64,000 nucleotides of DNA, taken from positions 1-64,000 of the forward strand of contig NZ_CANLAG010000001.1 in the NCBI RefSeq assembly GCF_947488715.1, read 5' to 3'. Positions 39,051-47,720 of this stretch are shown here, in pieces. The DNA is from an uncultured Tateyamaria sp. Lineage in GTDB: Bacteria > Pseudomonadota > Alphaproteobacteria > Rhodobacterales > Rhodobacteraceae. Positions within the stretch are counted from its first letter, which is position 1. The number at the start of each line of letters is the position of its first letter. The translations under genes were made by a program, and so were the position numbers. Below the pieces are notes generated by a model. It was not told the origin of the DNA. It saw only the letters and a list, made by a program, of their open reading frames with translations, and did no database searches.

Positions 39051-39852
39051 TCCGACGCGGCCGCAAGGGCCAAAAATCATCTCGATTGCCAACCAAAAGG
39101 GTGGCGTGGGCAAGACAACCACGACCATCAATTTGGCCGCTGCCTTGGTTGAACTGGGCTTGCGCGTGTTGGTTGTTGACCTGGACCCACAAGGGAACGC
39201 GTCCACCGGACTTGGGATTGATATGGAGGATCGTGTTCACACGACATACGACCTGTTGTTGGGCGAAGTTGACCTGAAGAACGTGGTTCTAGCGACGGAT
39301 TTTGAAAATCTGTTGATTGTTTCGGCGACTGTCGACCTCAGCTCTGCGGATATTGAGCTAATTTCGAATGAAAAGCGCAGTTTTCTTTTGCATGATGCGC
39401 TGAGACAGACGGCGATGGATGTTTATGCGCTGGATTACATCCTGATTGATTGCCCGCCGTCACTGAATTTGCTGACAGTGAATGCAATGATTGCGTCACA
39501 TTCTGTGCTTGTGCCGCTTCAGAGTGAGTTTTTCGCATTGGAAGGTCTGTCGCAACTGATGTTGACCATCAGAGAGGTGCGTCAGACGGGCAACCCTGGT
39601 TTGCGCATCGAAGGTGTGGTGATGACCATGCATGACGGGCGGAACAATTTGTCACAACAGGTCGAACAAGATGCTCGGGACAATCTGGGCGATATTGTTT
39701 TCAAAACCCGGATCCCCAGAAACGTCCGGGTGAGCGAGGCACCGTCATTTGCGATGCCTGTGTTGTCTTATGATGAGACGTCAAAAGGTGCGGTTGCCTA
39801 TAGGCAGTTGGCCGAAGAATTGGTCGAGAATAACGCAGTGGTGAGGGCGTAA
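39043..39852 (+). CDS. parA: Chromosome partitioning ATPase ParA
   Basis: The 269-residue Walker-type ATPase has the deviant P-loop IANQKGGVGKTTTT near residues 14-27, DLDPQGNASTGLG and the Walker B IDCPPSL. There is no N-terminal DNA-binding extension, so it is the chromosomal small-ParA type. ParA gradients pull ParB-parS complexes from the origin. The GTG start overlaps the rsmG end by 8 bp; parB follows after one base. Confidence 0.97.
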   Translation: MSDPTRPQGPKIISIANQKGGVGKTTTTINLAAALVELGLRVLVVDLDPQGNASTGLGIDMEDRVHTTYDLLLGEVDLKNVVLATDFENLLIVSATVDLSSADIELISNEKRSFLLHDALRQTAMDVYALDYILIDCPPSLNLLTVNAMIASHSVLVPLQSEFFALEGLSQLMLTIREVRQTGNPGLRIEGVVMTMHDGRNNLSQQVEQDARDNLGDIVFKTRIPRNVRVSEAPSFAMPVLSYDETSKGAVAYRQLAEELVENNAVVRA

Positions 39853-39853
39853 C

Positions 39854-40741
39854 ATGGCAGGCAACGACAAAAAACGGGGTTTGGGGCGCGGATTGTCGGC
39901 GTTGATGGCTGATGTGAATGAGCCGCAGGTGTCACAAGCCAGTCCACGTGCGGTGGACCAGCAGATTCCGATTGAAAAGATCGTGCCGAACCCTGATCAG
40001 CCGCGAAAACAGTTTGCGTCCGCGCCGCTGGACGATCTCGTTGCGTCGATCAAGGAAAAGGGCGTTTTGCAGCCTCTGATCGTCCGGCAAGTGGGCGACG
40101 TGTACGAGATTGTCGCTGGTGAGCGGCGGTGGCGGGCTGCGCAGCAGGCGCAACTGCATACTCTGCCGGTGCTGGTGCGGGATTTCACCGACACCGAAGT
40201 CCTCGAAGTTGCGATCATTGAGAACATTCAACGTGCCGATCTGAACCCGATCGAAGAAGCGGCGGGCTATAGGCAGCTGATGGATCGATTTGGCCATACG
40301 CAGGAGAAGATGGCCGAAGCGCTGGGTAAGAGCCGGAGCCACATCGCAAACCTGTTGCGGTTGTTGCAATTGCCGGATGCGGTGCAAAGCTTTGTTCTGG
40401 ACGGATCGCTGAGCGCGGGTCATGCGCGCGCGCTGATCACTGCCGATGATCCAGCGGCGCTAGCCAAGAAAGTAATTGCGGGCGGCCTGTCGGTGCGTGC
40501 GACCGAGGCGCTGGTTAAGAAGTCTGTGGAACCTGCGGCCAAGAATATATTCTCGGGCGACAAACCTGCAGCGCCCGCAAAGGACGCGGATACAAAGGCG
40601 TTGGAAAGCGATTTGTCTGCGGCAACGGGTGTGCGGGTATCATTGACCCACAAACCGGATGGTGAAGCGGGGCAATTGACGTTGCATTATGACACTTTGG
40701 ATCAGCTTGACGATTTGTGCCGCAGGTTGAGCAACGGTTAA
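39854..40741 (+). CDS. parB: Chromosome partitioning CTPase/DNA-binding protein ParB
   Basis: The 295-residue protein has the N-terminal GRGLSALMADV (ParA-stimulating segment), the CTP-binding NPDQPRKQF and the VAGERRWRAAQ and ENIQRADLNPIEEA boxes. It also carries the helix-turn-helix TQEKMAEALGKSRSHIANLLRL and a C-terminal dimerisation domain. It loads at parS and spreads as a clamp. Its stop codon shares bases with the stop of convergent hemW (TTAA). Confidence 0.97.
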   Translation: MAGNDKKRGLGRGLSALMADVNEPQVSQASPRAVDQQIPIEKIVPNPDQPRKQFASAPLDDLVASIKEKGVLQPLIVRQVGDVYEIVAGERRWRAAQQAQLHTLPVLVRDFTDTEVLEVAIIENIQRADLNPIEEAAGYRQLMDRFGHTQEKMAEALGKSRSHIANLLRLLQLPDAVQSFVLDGSLSAGHARALITADDPAALAKKVIAGGLSVRATEALVKKSVEPAAKNIFSGDKPAAPAKDADTKALESDLSAATGVRVSLTHKPDGEAGQLTLHYDTLDQLDDLCRRLSNG

Positions 40742-41883
40742 TCCGCTAAAAGCTGACGGATTACTTCGTTCAGCAGGCTGAAACCCTGGTTTGTTGCGCG
40801 AAGTTGTGTGTTTGAGACGTCGATCATACCAATTGTTTCTAGTTCGGATAAAGCGTTTGGATTCAATGGTTTGCCGCCTAATTCGGCAAATCTATCCAGA
40901 TGAATACCGTCCGTGATCCGCATGCCCATCATCAGGTACTCAACGGCCTGATCCTGTGGCGACAAGACCTCTTGGGACTGTCTGTTTTCACCACCTAGCC
41001 ATGCTGTCGGCATCCGCTTTTGCTCGGTTGCATAGCGCTGGCCGTTTAGCGTCAAGCGCCCATGCGCGCCGGGGCCAATACCGACGTAGTCGCCATAGCG
41101 CCAATACACCAAGTTATGCCGGGATTCCGCGCCGTCGCGTGCATGGTTCGACACCTCGTAACGCGGCATTCCGTGCGCTGAACAGAGATCCTGGGTGATC
41201 GCATACATGTCCGCAGACAGGTCGTCGTCTGGCAAACCGCCCAACTTACCCAGTGCGTAGCGATCCCCGAACGCTGTGCCCGGTTCGACGGTCAATTGGT
41301 ACAGCGACACGTGATCCAGACCGAGGGACAGAGCCTGAGAAAGCTCTGATTCCCACTGTGTTAGAGACTGTTTTTGCCTGCCGTACATGAGATCAAAGCT
41401 GACCCGATCAAACGTCGCACGGGCGATGTCGAAGGCAGCGAGACCCTCGGCGGCTGTGTGCATGCGACCAAGCGCGCGAAGATCGTCGTCGTTCAACGCT
41501 TGAATGCCCATGGACACACGATTGACGCCAGCAGCGTGGAAATCCCGGAACTTGGCGGACTCAACAGAGGTTGGATTAGCCTCGAGCGAAACCTCGAGGT
41601 CGTTCGCGGTGGGCCAGGTTTGCTGCACGGTGGACAGGATCGCATCGACGGTTTTGGGTGCCATTAGGCTAGGGGTGCCGCCGCCAAAGAAAACCGACCG
41701 CAGAACACGGCCCGAGGTCAGTTCGCCGGCCCGTTTGATTTCGGAAACATAGGCGTCTTTCCACGCGTCGTGGTCGACGGTGCGGGTGACGTGGCTGTTG
41801 AAATCGCAGTAGGGGCATTTTGCGGCACAAAATGGCCAGTGGATGTACAGGCCAAACCCGCCGTTTTCCCAATCGTCAGCCAA
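40738..41883 (-). CDS. hemW: Radical SAM heme chaperone HemW
   Basis: The 381-residue protein has the radical-SAM cysteines in HWPFCAAKCPYCDFNSH (CxxxCxxC), GGGTPSL and a C-terminal HemN-like domain. It lacks the long N-terminal extension of true coproporphyrinogen dehydrogenase HemN, which favours HemW, a heme chaperone for respiratory enzymes. The start is placed at a TTG at 41883 ([11 protein letters not shown]), which resembles family starts; a TTG at 41895 is the longer option. Either way it overlaps rdgB. Confidence 0.9.
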   Translation of the reverse strand: MADDWENGGFGLYIHWPFCAAKCPYCDFNSHVTRTVDHDAWKDAYVSEIKRAGELTSGRVLRSVFFGGGTPSLMAPKTVDAILSTVQQTWPTANDLEVSLEANPTSVESAKFRDFHAAGVNRVSMGIQALNDDDLRALGRMHTAAEGLAAFDIARATFDRVSFDLMYGRQKQSLTQWESELSQALSLGLDHVSLYQLTVEPGTAFGDRYALGKLGGLPDDDLSADMYAITQDLCSAHGMPRYEVSNHARDGAESRHNLVYWRYGDYVGIGPGAHGRLTLNGQRYATEQKRMPTAWLGGENRQSQEVLSPQDQAVEYLMMGMRITDGIHLDRFAELGGKPLNPNALSELETIGMIDVSNTQLRATNQGFSLLNEVIRQLLAD

Positions 41884-42487
41884 AACAGCCCGCAATCAGT
41901 TTGGCAAAGCTGTCGGCACGGTGGCTGATCGCGTTCTTTTCGTCGTGGGACATTTCCGCAAACGTGCGGGTGTGGCCGAGCGGTTGGAACATCGGGTCAT
42001 ACCCGTGCCCCAGTTTCCCCCGCATTGGCCAGACCAGCGTTCCGTCTACGGTGCCTGCAAACACTTCGTCATGGCCATCAGGCCACGCCAGCACCAGGGT
42101 TGAACAGAACCGCGCGGTCCAGGGTTGAGCCGTGTTCCGAGCAACCAATTCAGAATGTGTCCGGGTCATCGCCATGACAAAATCGCGTCCATCCGGCGTT
42201 TCGGCCCAGTCGGCGGTATAAACCCCAGGCGCGCCGTCCAGTCCATCAACCTCGATCCCGGAATCGTCCGCCAGCGCGGGCAGCCCGGTGGCGGAGACAG
42301 CAGCGTGCGCCTTGATCCGGGCATTTCCGACAAAGGTGGTTTCCGTTTCTTCGGGTTCGGCCAGGTTCAATTCTGCGGCACCGACGACATCCACGCCAAA
42401 CGGGGCAAAGAGCTGTTCCATCTCTTCGAGTTTGCCCGCGTTGTGCGTCGCAACCAGAATCCGTTTGCCGTCGAATGCGCGTGTCAT
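41876..42487 (-). CDS. rdgB: XTP/dITP pyrophosphatase RdgB (Ham1 family)
   Basis: The 203-residue protein has [14 protein letters not shown] at the N-terminus, the nucleotide-binding [24 protein letters not shown] segment and [10 protein letters not shown] with ISHRADSF at the end. It removes inosine, xanthosine and related triphosphates from the nucleotide pool. ATGA overlap with rph upstream. Confidence 0.97.
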   Translation of the reverse strand: MTRAFDGKRILVATHNAGKLEEMEQLFAPFGVDVVGAAELNLAEPEETETTFVGNARIKAHAAVSATGLPALADDSGIEVDGLDGAPGVYTADWAETPDGRDFVMAMTRTHSELVARNTAQPWTARFCSTLVLAWPDGHDEVFAGTVDGTLVWPMRGKLGHGYDPMFQPLGHTRTFAEMSHDEKNAISHRADSFAKLIAGCFG

Positions 42488-43197
42488 TTTGCAGCAGCCA
42501 ATTGCATTGCGGCCAGTTCGCCCACGCCTTTTTCCGCCAGATCCATCAAGCTGTTCATCTGGTCGCGGGTAAAGGTTGACCCCTCAGCGCTCATCTGGAT
42601 TTCGATCAGTTGACCGTCGGCGGTCATGATAAAGTTGCCGTCGACGCCTGCTTCGCTGTCTTCGGGATAGTCGAGGTCCAGCACAGGCTGCCCGGCGTAG
42701 ATCCCACAGCTGACGGCGGCCACTGGGGACACCAGCGGATCGGTGACAATATCGCCCGCTTTCATCAGTGCGTTCACGGCAAGACGCAGCGCGACCCAAC
42801 CGCCCGTGATCGACGCGCAACGTGTGCCGCCGTCGGCCTGAAGAACATCACAGTCGACGGTGATCTGACGTTCACCCAGAGCAACCCGGTCGACACCGGC
42901 GCGCAATGCACGGCCAATCAGTCGTTGGATTTCAACGGTGCGCCCGCCTTGCTTGCCCGACGCAGCCTCGCGGCGCATGCGGGTGTTTGTTGCGCGCGGC
43001 AGCATTCCGTATTCCGCTGTCACCCAACCCAGGCCTGACCCTTTGATGAACGGCGGCACGCGGTCTTCGATGGTGGCGGTACACAAGACATGCGTGTCGC
43101 CCATTTTCATCAAAACCGATCCCTCGGCGTGTTTGGTAAAGCCTGTTTCGATTGAAACAGAGCGCATTTCGCTTAACTCTCGTCCGGAGGGGCGCAT
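42484..43197 (-). CDS. rph: Ribonuclease PH
   Basis: The 237-residue phosphorolytic exonuclease has [17 protein letters not shown] at the N-terminus, [32 protein letters not shown], the active-site [12 protein letters not shown] and VNFIMT-like GNFIMTADG. It trims tRNA 3' ends in a phosphate-dependent way. It is divergent from hrcA with 97 bp between starts, a common arrangement in alphaproteobacteria. Confidence 0.97.
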   Translation of the reverse strand: MRPSGRELSEMRSVSIETGFTKHAEGSVLMKMGDTHVLCTATIEDRVPPFIKGSGLGWVTAEYGMLPRATNTRMRREAASGKQGGRTVEIQRLIGRALRAGVDRVALGERQITVDCDVLQADGGTRCASITGGWVALRLAVNALMKAGDIVTDPLVSPVAAVSCGIYAGQPVLDLDYPEDSEAGVDGNFIMTADGQLIEIQMSAEGSTFTRDQMNSLMDLAEKGVGELAAMQLAAAK

Positions 43198-43294
43198 AGG
43201 GTGTCCTTTTCGCTGCTGCGTCGGGATACCGTTCTGCGGACCCCCGTGGCAACCCCGATTGACCTTTGATTTTCAGGGGCATTTAATCACTTCG

Positions 43295-44365
43295 ATGACA
43301 GATACAGGCAAATTGCTGGATGATATGAACGAGCGGTCGCGCGAAGTGTTTCGCCGCGTCGTCGAGGGATATCTGGATACAGGCGATCCCGTGGGTTCGC
43401 GGACCCTGACCCGCGATTTCAGCGAAAAGGTCAGCGCCGCGACGATCCGCAATGTGATGCAGGACCTGGAATATATGGGCCTCTTGGGCAGTCCGCATGT
43501 CAGTGCAGGGCGGGTGCCGACACAGATGGGTCTGCGGATGTTTGTCGACGGTCTGCTGGAAATGGGCGTGCCGGACACCTCTGACCGTGAAAAGATTGAC
43601 GCCACGCTGGGGTCAAATGAACGCGATGTTGCAGGGTTGCTGGATCGGGTTGGATCGGCTTTGTCCGGTGTGACGCACGGTGCGTCGTTGGTACTGACGC
43701 CCAAGCACGAGGCGCCGATCAAACATTTGGATTTTGTCCCACTTGGACCGGATCAGGCACTGGTCGTTTTGGTGTTTGCCGACGGGCATGTGGAAAACCG
43801 TCTGTTCCAGCCGCCAGCCGGGCAAACGCCTTCGTCTATGCGCGAGGCAGCCAATTTCCTGAATGCCGTGATCGAAGGCCATACACTGAGCGAAGTCAGC
43901 GCGCTGGTTCAGAAAGAGATTTCGACCCGTAGGCAAGAGTTGGACACGCTGTCGCAGGCCTTGGTGGAAAACGGTTTGGCGTCCTGGGAAGGGTCGGGGG
44001 ATACGCCCGAGCGATTGATCGTACGGGGCCGGTCGAATTTGTTGCACGAATCGGCCGAGGCCGAAGACTTGGATCGCATTCGTTCGTTGTTTGATGACCT
44101 TGAGCGGAAGCGTGACATTGCTGAATTCCTGGACCTCACGCAAGATGGTGACGGCGTGCGCATTTTTATCGGTTCAGAGAACAAACTTTTCTCACTTTCG
44201 GGTTCCTCTTTGGTCGTTTCCCCATATATGAACGCGGATCGAAAGATTATCGGAGCGGTTGGGGTCATTGGGCCCACGAGGCTGAATTATGGCCGGATCG
44301 TTCCGATCGTGGACTACACAGCCCAGCTGGTCGGGCGGATGCTGACGGACCGCAGTGAAAGGTGA
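43295..44365 (+). CDS. hrcA: Heat-inducible transcription repressor HrcA
   Basis: The 356-residue protein has a winged-helix DNA-binding head (SREVFRRVVEGYLDTGDPVGS, then SAATIRNVMQDLEYMGLL and SAGRVPT) and the HrcA ligand-binding body ending in GPTRLNYGRIVPIVDY. It represses groESL/dnaK-type operons through CIRCE elements; none is present in the upstream gap. A TTGACC-N17-TTTAAT promoter-like pair at 43259-43287 would give an almost leaderless transcript. grpE follows after 3 bp. Confidence 0.96.
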   Translation: MTDTGKLLDDMNERSREVFRRVVEGYLDTGDPVGSRTLTRDFSEKVSAATIRNVMQDLEYMGLLGSPHVSAGRVPTQMGLRMFVDGLLEMGVPDTSDREKIDATLGSNERDVAGLLDRVGSALSGVTHGASLVLTPKHEAPIKHLDFVPLGPDQALVVLVFADGHVENRLFQPPAGQTPSSMREAANFLNAVIEGHTLSEVSALVQKEISTRRQELDTLSQALVENGLASWEGSGDTPERLIVRGRSNLLHESAEAEDLDRIRSLFDDLERKRDIAEFLDLTQDGDGVRIFIGSENKLFSLSGSSLVVSPYMNADRKIIGAVGVIGPTRLNYGRIVPIVDYTAQLVGRMLTDRSER

Positions 44366-44368
44366 ACA

Positions 44369-44932
44369 ATGGCTGAGCCGAAAAACGATGATTTCCTTGA
44401 CGATATCGAGATGGCCGAGGGCGAGGAATATGCCGACGAGATGGCAGAGATTGATGACGAGGCGCTGGAACTGGACCAGTTGCGCGCCGAACGTGATGAG
44501 CTGAAAGACCGGTTCATGCGTGCGTTGGCGGATGCCGAAAATGCGCGCAAGCGGTCGGACAAAGACCGTCGCGAGGCCGAGAACTATGGCGGGTCCAAGC
44601 TGGCCCGCGATATGTTGCCGGTCTATGACAACATGAAACGCGCGCTTGAGGCCGCGACCGATGACCAACGCGAGGTATCGGGTGCGCTGTTGGAAGGTGT
44701 CGAGCTGACCATGCGCGAACTTTTGAACGTGTTCAAAAAACACGGGATCGAAGTGATTGCGCCAGAGGTCGGAGATGTGTTCGATCCGCAGCACCATCAG
44801 GCGATGTTCGAAGCACCCGTGCCCGGCACCAAGGCTGGAGAGATCATTCAGGTCGCCGCTGAAGGGTTCATGTTGCACGACCGGTTGCTGCGCCCCGCGC
44901 AGGTCGGAGTGTCGTCGATGCCTGCAAGCTAG
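44369..44932 (+). CDS. grpE: Nucleotide exchange factor GrpE
   Basis: The 187-residue acidic protein has a disordered Glu/Asp-rich N-terminus, a long coiled coil (residues 35-80), DMLPVYDNMKRAL, and a C-terminal beta domain ending LRPAQVGVS. It releases ADP from DnaK. It is in an operon with hrcA; dnaK and dnaJ are not in the window. A hairpin terminator follows 25 bp after the stop. Confidence 0.97.
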   Translation: MAEPKNDDFLDDIEMAEGEEYADEMAEIDDEALELDQLRAERDELKDRFMRALADAENARKRSDKDRREAENYGGSKLARDMLPVYDNMKRALEAATDDQREVSGALLEGVELTMRELLNVFKKHGIEVIAPEVGDVFDPQHHQAMFEAPVPGTKAGEIIQVAAEGFMLHDRLLRPAQVGVSSMPAS

Positions 44933-44957
44933 GATCTTGCATATTTTTAGAACAATG

Positions 44958-44986
44958 AAGACGCGGTCAGGATCTGGCCGCGTCTT
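44958..44986 (+). terminator. Terminator of hrcA-grpE overlapping the mutS 3' end
   Basis: A 9-bp perfect stem (AAGACGCGG / CCGCGTCTT) with an 11-nt loop is followed by TTTAGTTTG. Its right arm lies inside the last codons of convergent mutS, so the same bases serve as coding sequence and terminator. Confidence 0.75.
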
Positions 44987-47597
44987 TTAGTTTGTAGATG
45001 AGGTCGAGGGCGTCTTTGGGGCTGAGATCATCGGGGTGGATGTCTTTCAGCATGTCGAGGGCGGGTGAGTCTGCTGGTTTTGTGGGTGGCGGCGCCGCAA
45101 CCGCTGAGAACAGAGGCAGGTCGTCGATCAGTGTTTTTTGGCTCGCACCACCTTCGCGTTCGCCCGTTTCCAATGCATCCAGAACGACGCGGGCGCGCGC
45201 GATGACCGCAGGTGGCAAACCGGCGAGTTGGGCGACTTGCACGCCGTAGGAACGGTCGGCAGCGCCGCGGCGAACTTCGTGGAGAAAGACGACTTCGCCT
45301 TCCCATTCCTTGACCGCGACCGTTGCATTGTCGACGCCGTCCAGTTTACCCGCCAGCGCTGTCATTTCGTGGTAGTGCGTGGCGAAGAGTGCGCGAGATT
45401 TGTTCACGTCGTGCAGGTGTTCCAGCGTGGCCCAGGCGATTGAGAGGCCGTCATAGGTGGCGGTGCCGCGCCCGATTTCATCCAAAATGACCAGTGCGCG
45501 ATCATCTGCCTGATTGAGAATCGCAGCGGTTTCGACCATTTCGACCATAAAGGTGGACCGACCTCGTGCCAGATCGTCCGACGCGCCGACCCTGCTAAAG
45601 ATCTGGCTGACGATACCGATATGCGCGGCGGTTGCAGGCACGTGGCTGCCGATTTGCGCGAGGATGGCGATCAAGGCGTTCTGGCGGAGGAAGGTCGATT
45701 TACCCGCCATGTTCGGACCCGTGAGCAGCCAAATGGCTGCGCCATCTTCGGCCGTCAGGAGGCAGTCATTGGCGATAAACGGCGTACCGCCTTGCGCCTT
45801 CAACGCGTTTTCGACTACGGGGTGCCGCCCGCCTTCGATGTCAAAGGCGCGGGATGTGTCGAGGGTCGGTTTGCACCATTCCCGGTCCACGGCCAGATGG
45901 GCGAGGGAGGTGGCTAGATCCAGTTCAGCCAATGCGTTGGCGGTTTGGGAAATCTCTGCTGCCTTGGACACAACAAGGGACTTTAGCGCCTCGTAGAGCC
46001 GCATTTCGATCTCTAGCGCACGTGCGCCGGCGTTGAGGATGCGGGTTTCCAGATCGGACAATTCTACGGTGGTGAACCGGACTTGGTTGGCTGTGGTTTG
46101 TCGGTGAATGAAGGTTTGGCTGAGCGGATCGGACAGCATTTTTTCCGCGTGAGTGGCGGTGACTTCGACAAAGTACCCGAGGACGTTGTTGTGTTTGATC
46201 TTGAGCGCATTGATGCCGGAGGTCTCAACATACTGCCGCTGCAATTGGGCGATGACGGAGCGCCCTTCGTCGCGCAGTTGCCGTGCCTCGTCCAGATCGG
46301 GGTCGCAACCGGTGGCTATGAAGCCACCGTCGCGGGCCAACAGGGGAGGTTCGGCAACCAGATCAGCGTCGAGCCGGTCGATGAGGTCCGTGTGCCCTCC
46401 GAGGTTCTTGGTGGAGGTGTTCAGCAGGTCGGGCAGGTCAGCCGCGGCGGTGTCTTTCAGGTTTTGCGCGGCGGTTAGCCCGTTGCGTAGGGCGGCGAGA
46501 TCCCTTGGGCCACCACGATCAAGAGACAGGCGCGACAGGGCGCGGTCCATATCCGGTACAGATCGCAAGACCTGCCGTTGCGCCTGCGCGACATTGCCAC
46601 GTTCCACGTAGTATGAAACCGCATCTGACCGTGCTGAAATCGTCTCTAACACACGGGAAGGCGACGAAAGGCGCCTTTCGAGAAGCCGCGCGCCACCGGA
46701 CGTGACAGTTTCGTCGATGATGGACAACAACGACCCGGCCCGACCGCCTGAGAGCGCAGTTGTCAGTTCCAGATTGCGCCGGGTGGCCGCATCAATCTGG
46801 ACCGTCTTGGTCTGGGTTTCCTGTTGGGGTGGCTGCAACAGAGGCAAATTACCCTTTTGAGTGACCTCCAGATATTCGACCAAAGCACCCATTGCGCCCG
46901 CTTCGGCGCGGATGAATGTGCCGTAAGCGTCCAGCGTTCCAACGCCAAACAGGTTGCAGACGCGATCCGCCCCTGCTGCACTATCGAATGCGGCATTGCC
47001 CAAGGCGGTCAGTGCAATTCCAAACTCTTCGACGGTGTCGCGCAGTTCGGCCTCTTTGCTGTCTGCGATTATCAGTTCTGACGGTGCGAGACGTGCCAAT
47101 TCAGGCCCTAACTGGGCCAAAACGAGGGGCATGACATGGAAGGCACCGGTGGAAATGTCGACCCAAGCCAAGGCGCAATCGCCGCGTACATCGGCAAAAG
47201 CGGCGAGGAAGTTGTGCCGACGTGCCTCAAGCAAGCTGTCTTCGGTCAGGGTGCCGGGCGTGACCAAACGGACGACATCGCGTTTGACGACGGATTTGTA
47301 GCCGCGCTTTTTCGCCTCTGCGGGGCTTTCCATCTGTTCGCACACCGCCACGCGAAACCCTTTGCGGATGAGGGTGAGCAGATAGCCCTCGGCCGCGTGT
47401 ACGGGGACGCCGCACATCGGGATGTCGGCGCCGTCGTGTTTGCCGCGTTTGGTCAGTGCGATATCCAACGCCTCGGCTGCGGCCACGGCGTCTTCAAAGA
47501 ACATCTCGTAGAAATCGCCCATGCGGTAGAACAGCAGCGCGCCCTCATGTGCGGACTTGATTTCGAGATATTGCGCCATCATCGGCGTGACAGACAT
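44967..47597 (-). CDS. mutS: DNA mismatch repair ATPase MutS
   Basis: The 876-residue protein has the mismatch-wedge motif FYEMFFEDA (around residue 30), connector, lever and clamp domains, Walker A TGPNMAGKSTFLRQ, Walker B VILDEIGRGTATYDG and a C-terminal helix-turn-helix. It recognises mispairs and recruits MutL. The ATG at 47597 (MSVTPMMAQYLEIK) is the family-like start; the frame continues 56 codons upstream into the divergent maeB region and that part is not protein-like. Confidence 0.97.
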   Translation of the reverse strand: MSVTPMMAQYLEIKSAHEGALLFYRMGDFYEMFFEDAVAAAEALDIALTKRGKHDGADIPMCGVPVHAAEGYLLTLIRKGFRVAVCEQMESPAEAKKRGYKSVVKRDVVRLVTPGTLTEDSLLEARRHNFLAAFADVRGDCALAWVDISTGAFHVMPLVLAQLGPELARLAPSELIIADSKEAELRDTVEEFGIALTALGNAAFDSAAGADRVCNLFGVGTLDAYGTFIRAEAGAMGALVEYLEVTQKGNLPLLQPPQQETQTKTVQIDAATRRNLELTTALSGGRAGSLLSIIDETVTSGGARLLERRLSSPSRVLETISARSDAVSYYVERGNVAQAQRQVLRSVPDMDRALSRLSLDRGGPRDLAALRNGLTAAQNLKDTAAADLPDLLNTSTKNLGGHTDLIDRLDADLVAEPPLLARDGGFIATGCDPDLDEARQLRDEGRSVIAQLQRQYVETSGINALKIKHNNVLGYFVEVTATHAEKMLSDPLSQTFIHRQTTANQVRFTTVELSDLETRILNAGARALEIEMRLYEALKSLVVSKAAEISQTANALAELDLATSLAHLAVDREWCKPTLDTSRAFDIEGGRHPVVENALKAQGGTPFIANDCLLTAEDGAAIWLLTGPNMAGKSTFLRQNALIAILAQIGSHVPATAAHIGIVSQIFSRVGASDDLARGRSTFMVEMVETAAILNQADDRALVILDEIGRGTATYDGLSIAWATLEHLHDVNKSRALFATHYHEMTALAGKLDGVDNATVAVKEWEGEVVFLHEVRRGAADRSYGVQVAQLAGLPPAVIARARVVLDALETGEREGGASQKTLIDDLPLFSAVAAPPPTKPADSPALDMLKDIHPDDLSPKDALDLIYKLKDAARS

Positions 47598-47720
47598 TGC
47601 GGCCCCCGGACTTGTGTCGCGTGACCTTACAAATTGGGCTGACCGAGCGAAAGCCAAAGTCGATTGAGACGCGCCGTTGGCTGGGATATGACGCCACAAC
47701 GTCAGGGAGGACAGCCGAAG

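Noticed and set aside
43198-43294. CIRCE element before hrcA
   Set aside because: No TTAGCACTC / GAGTGCTAA inverted repeat is present in the rph-hrcA gap.
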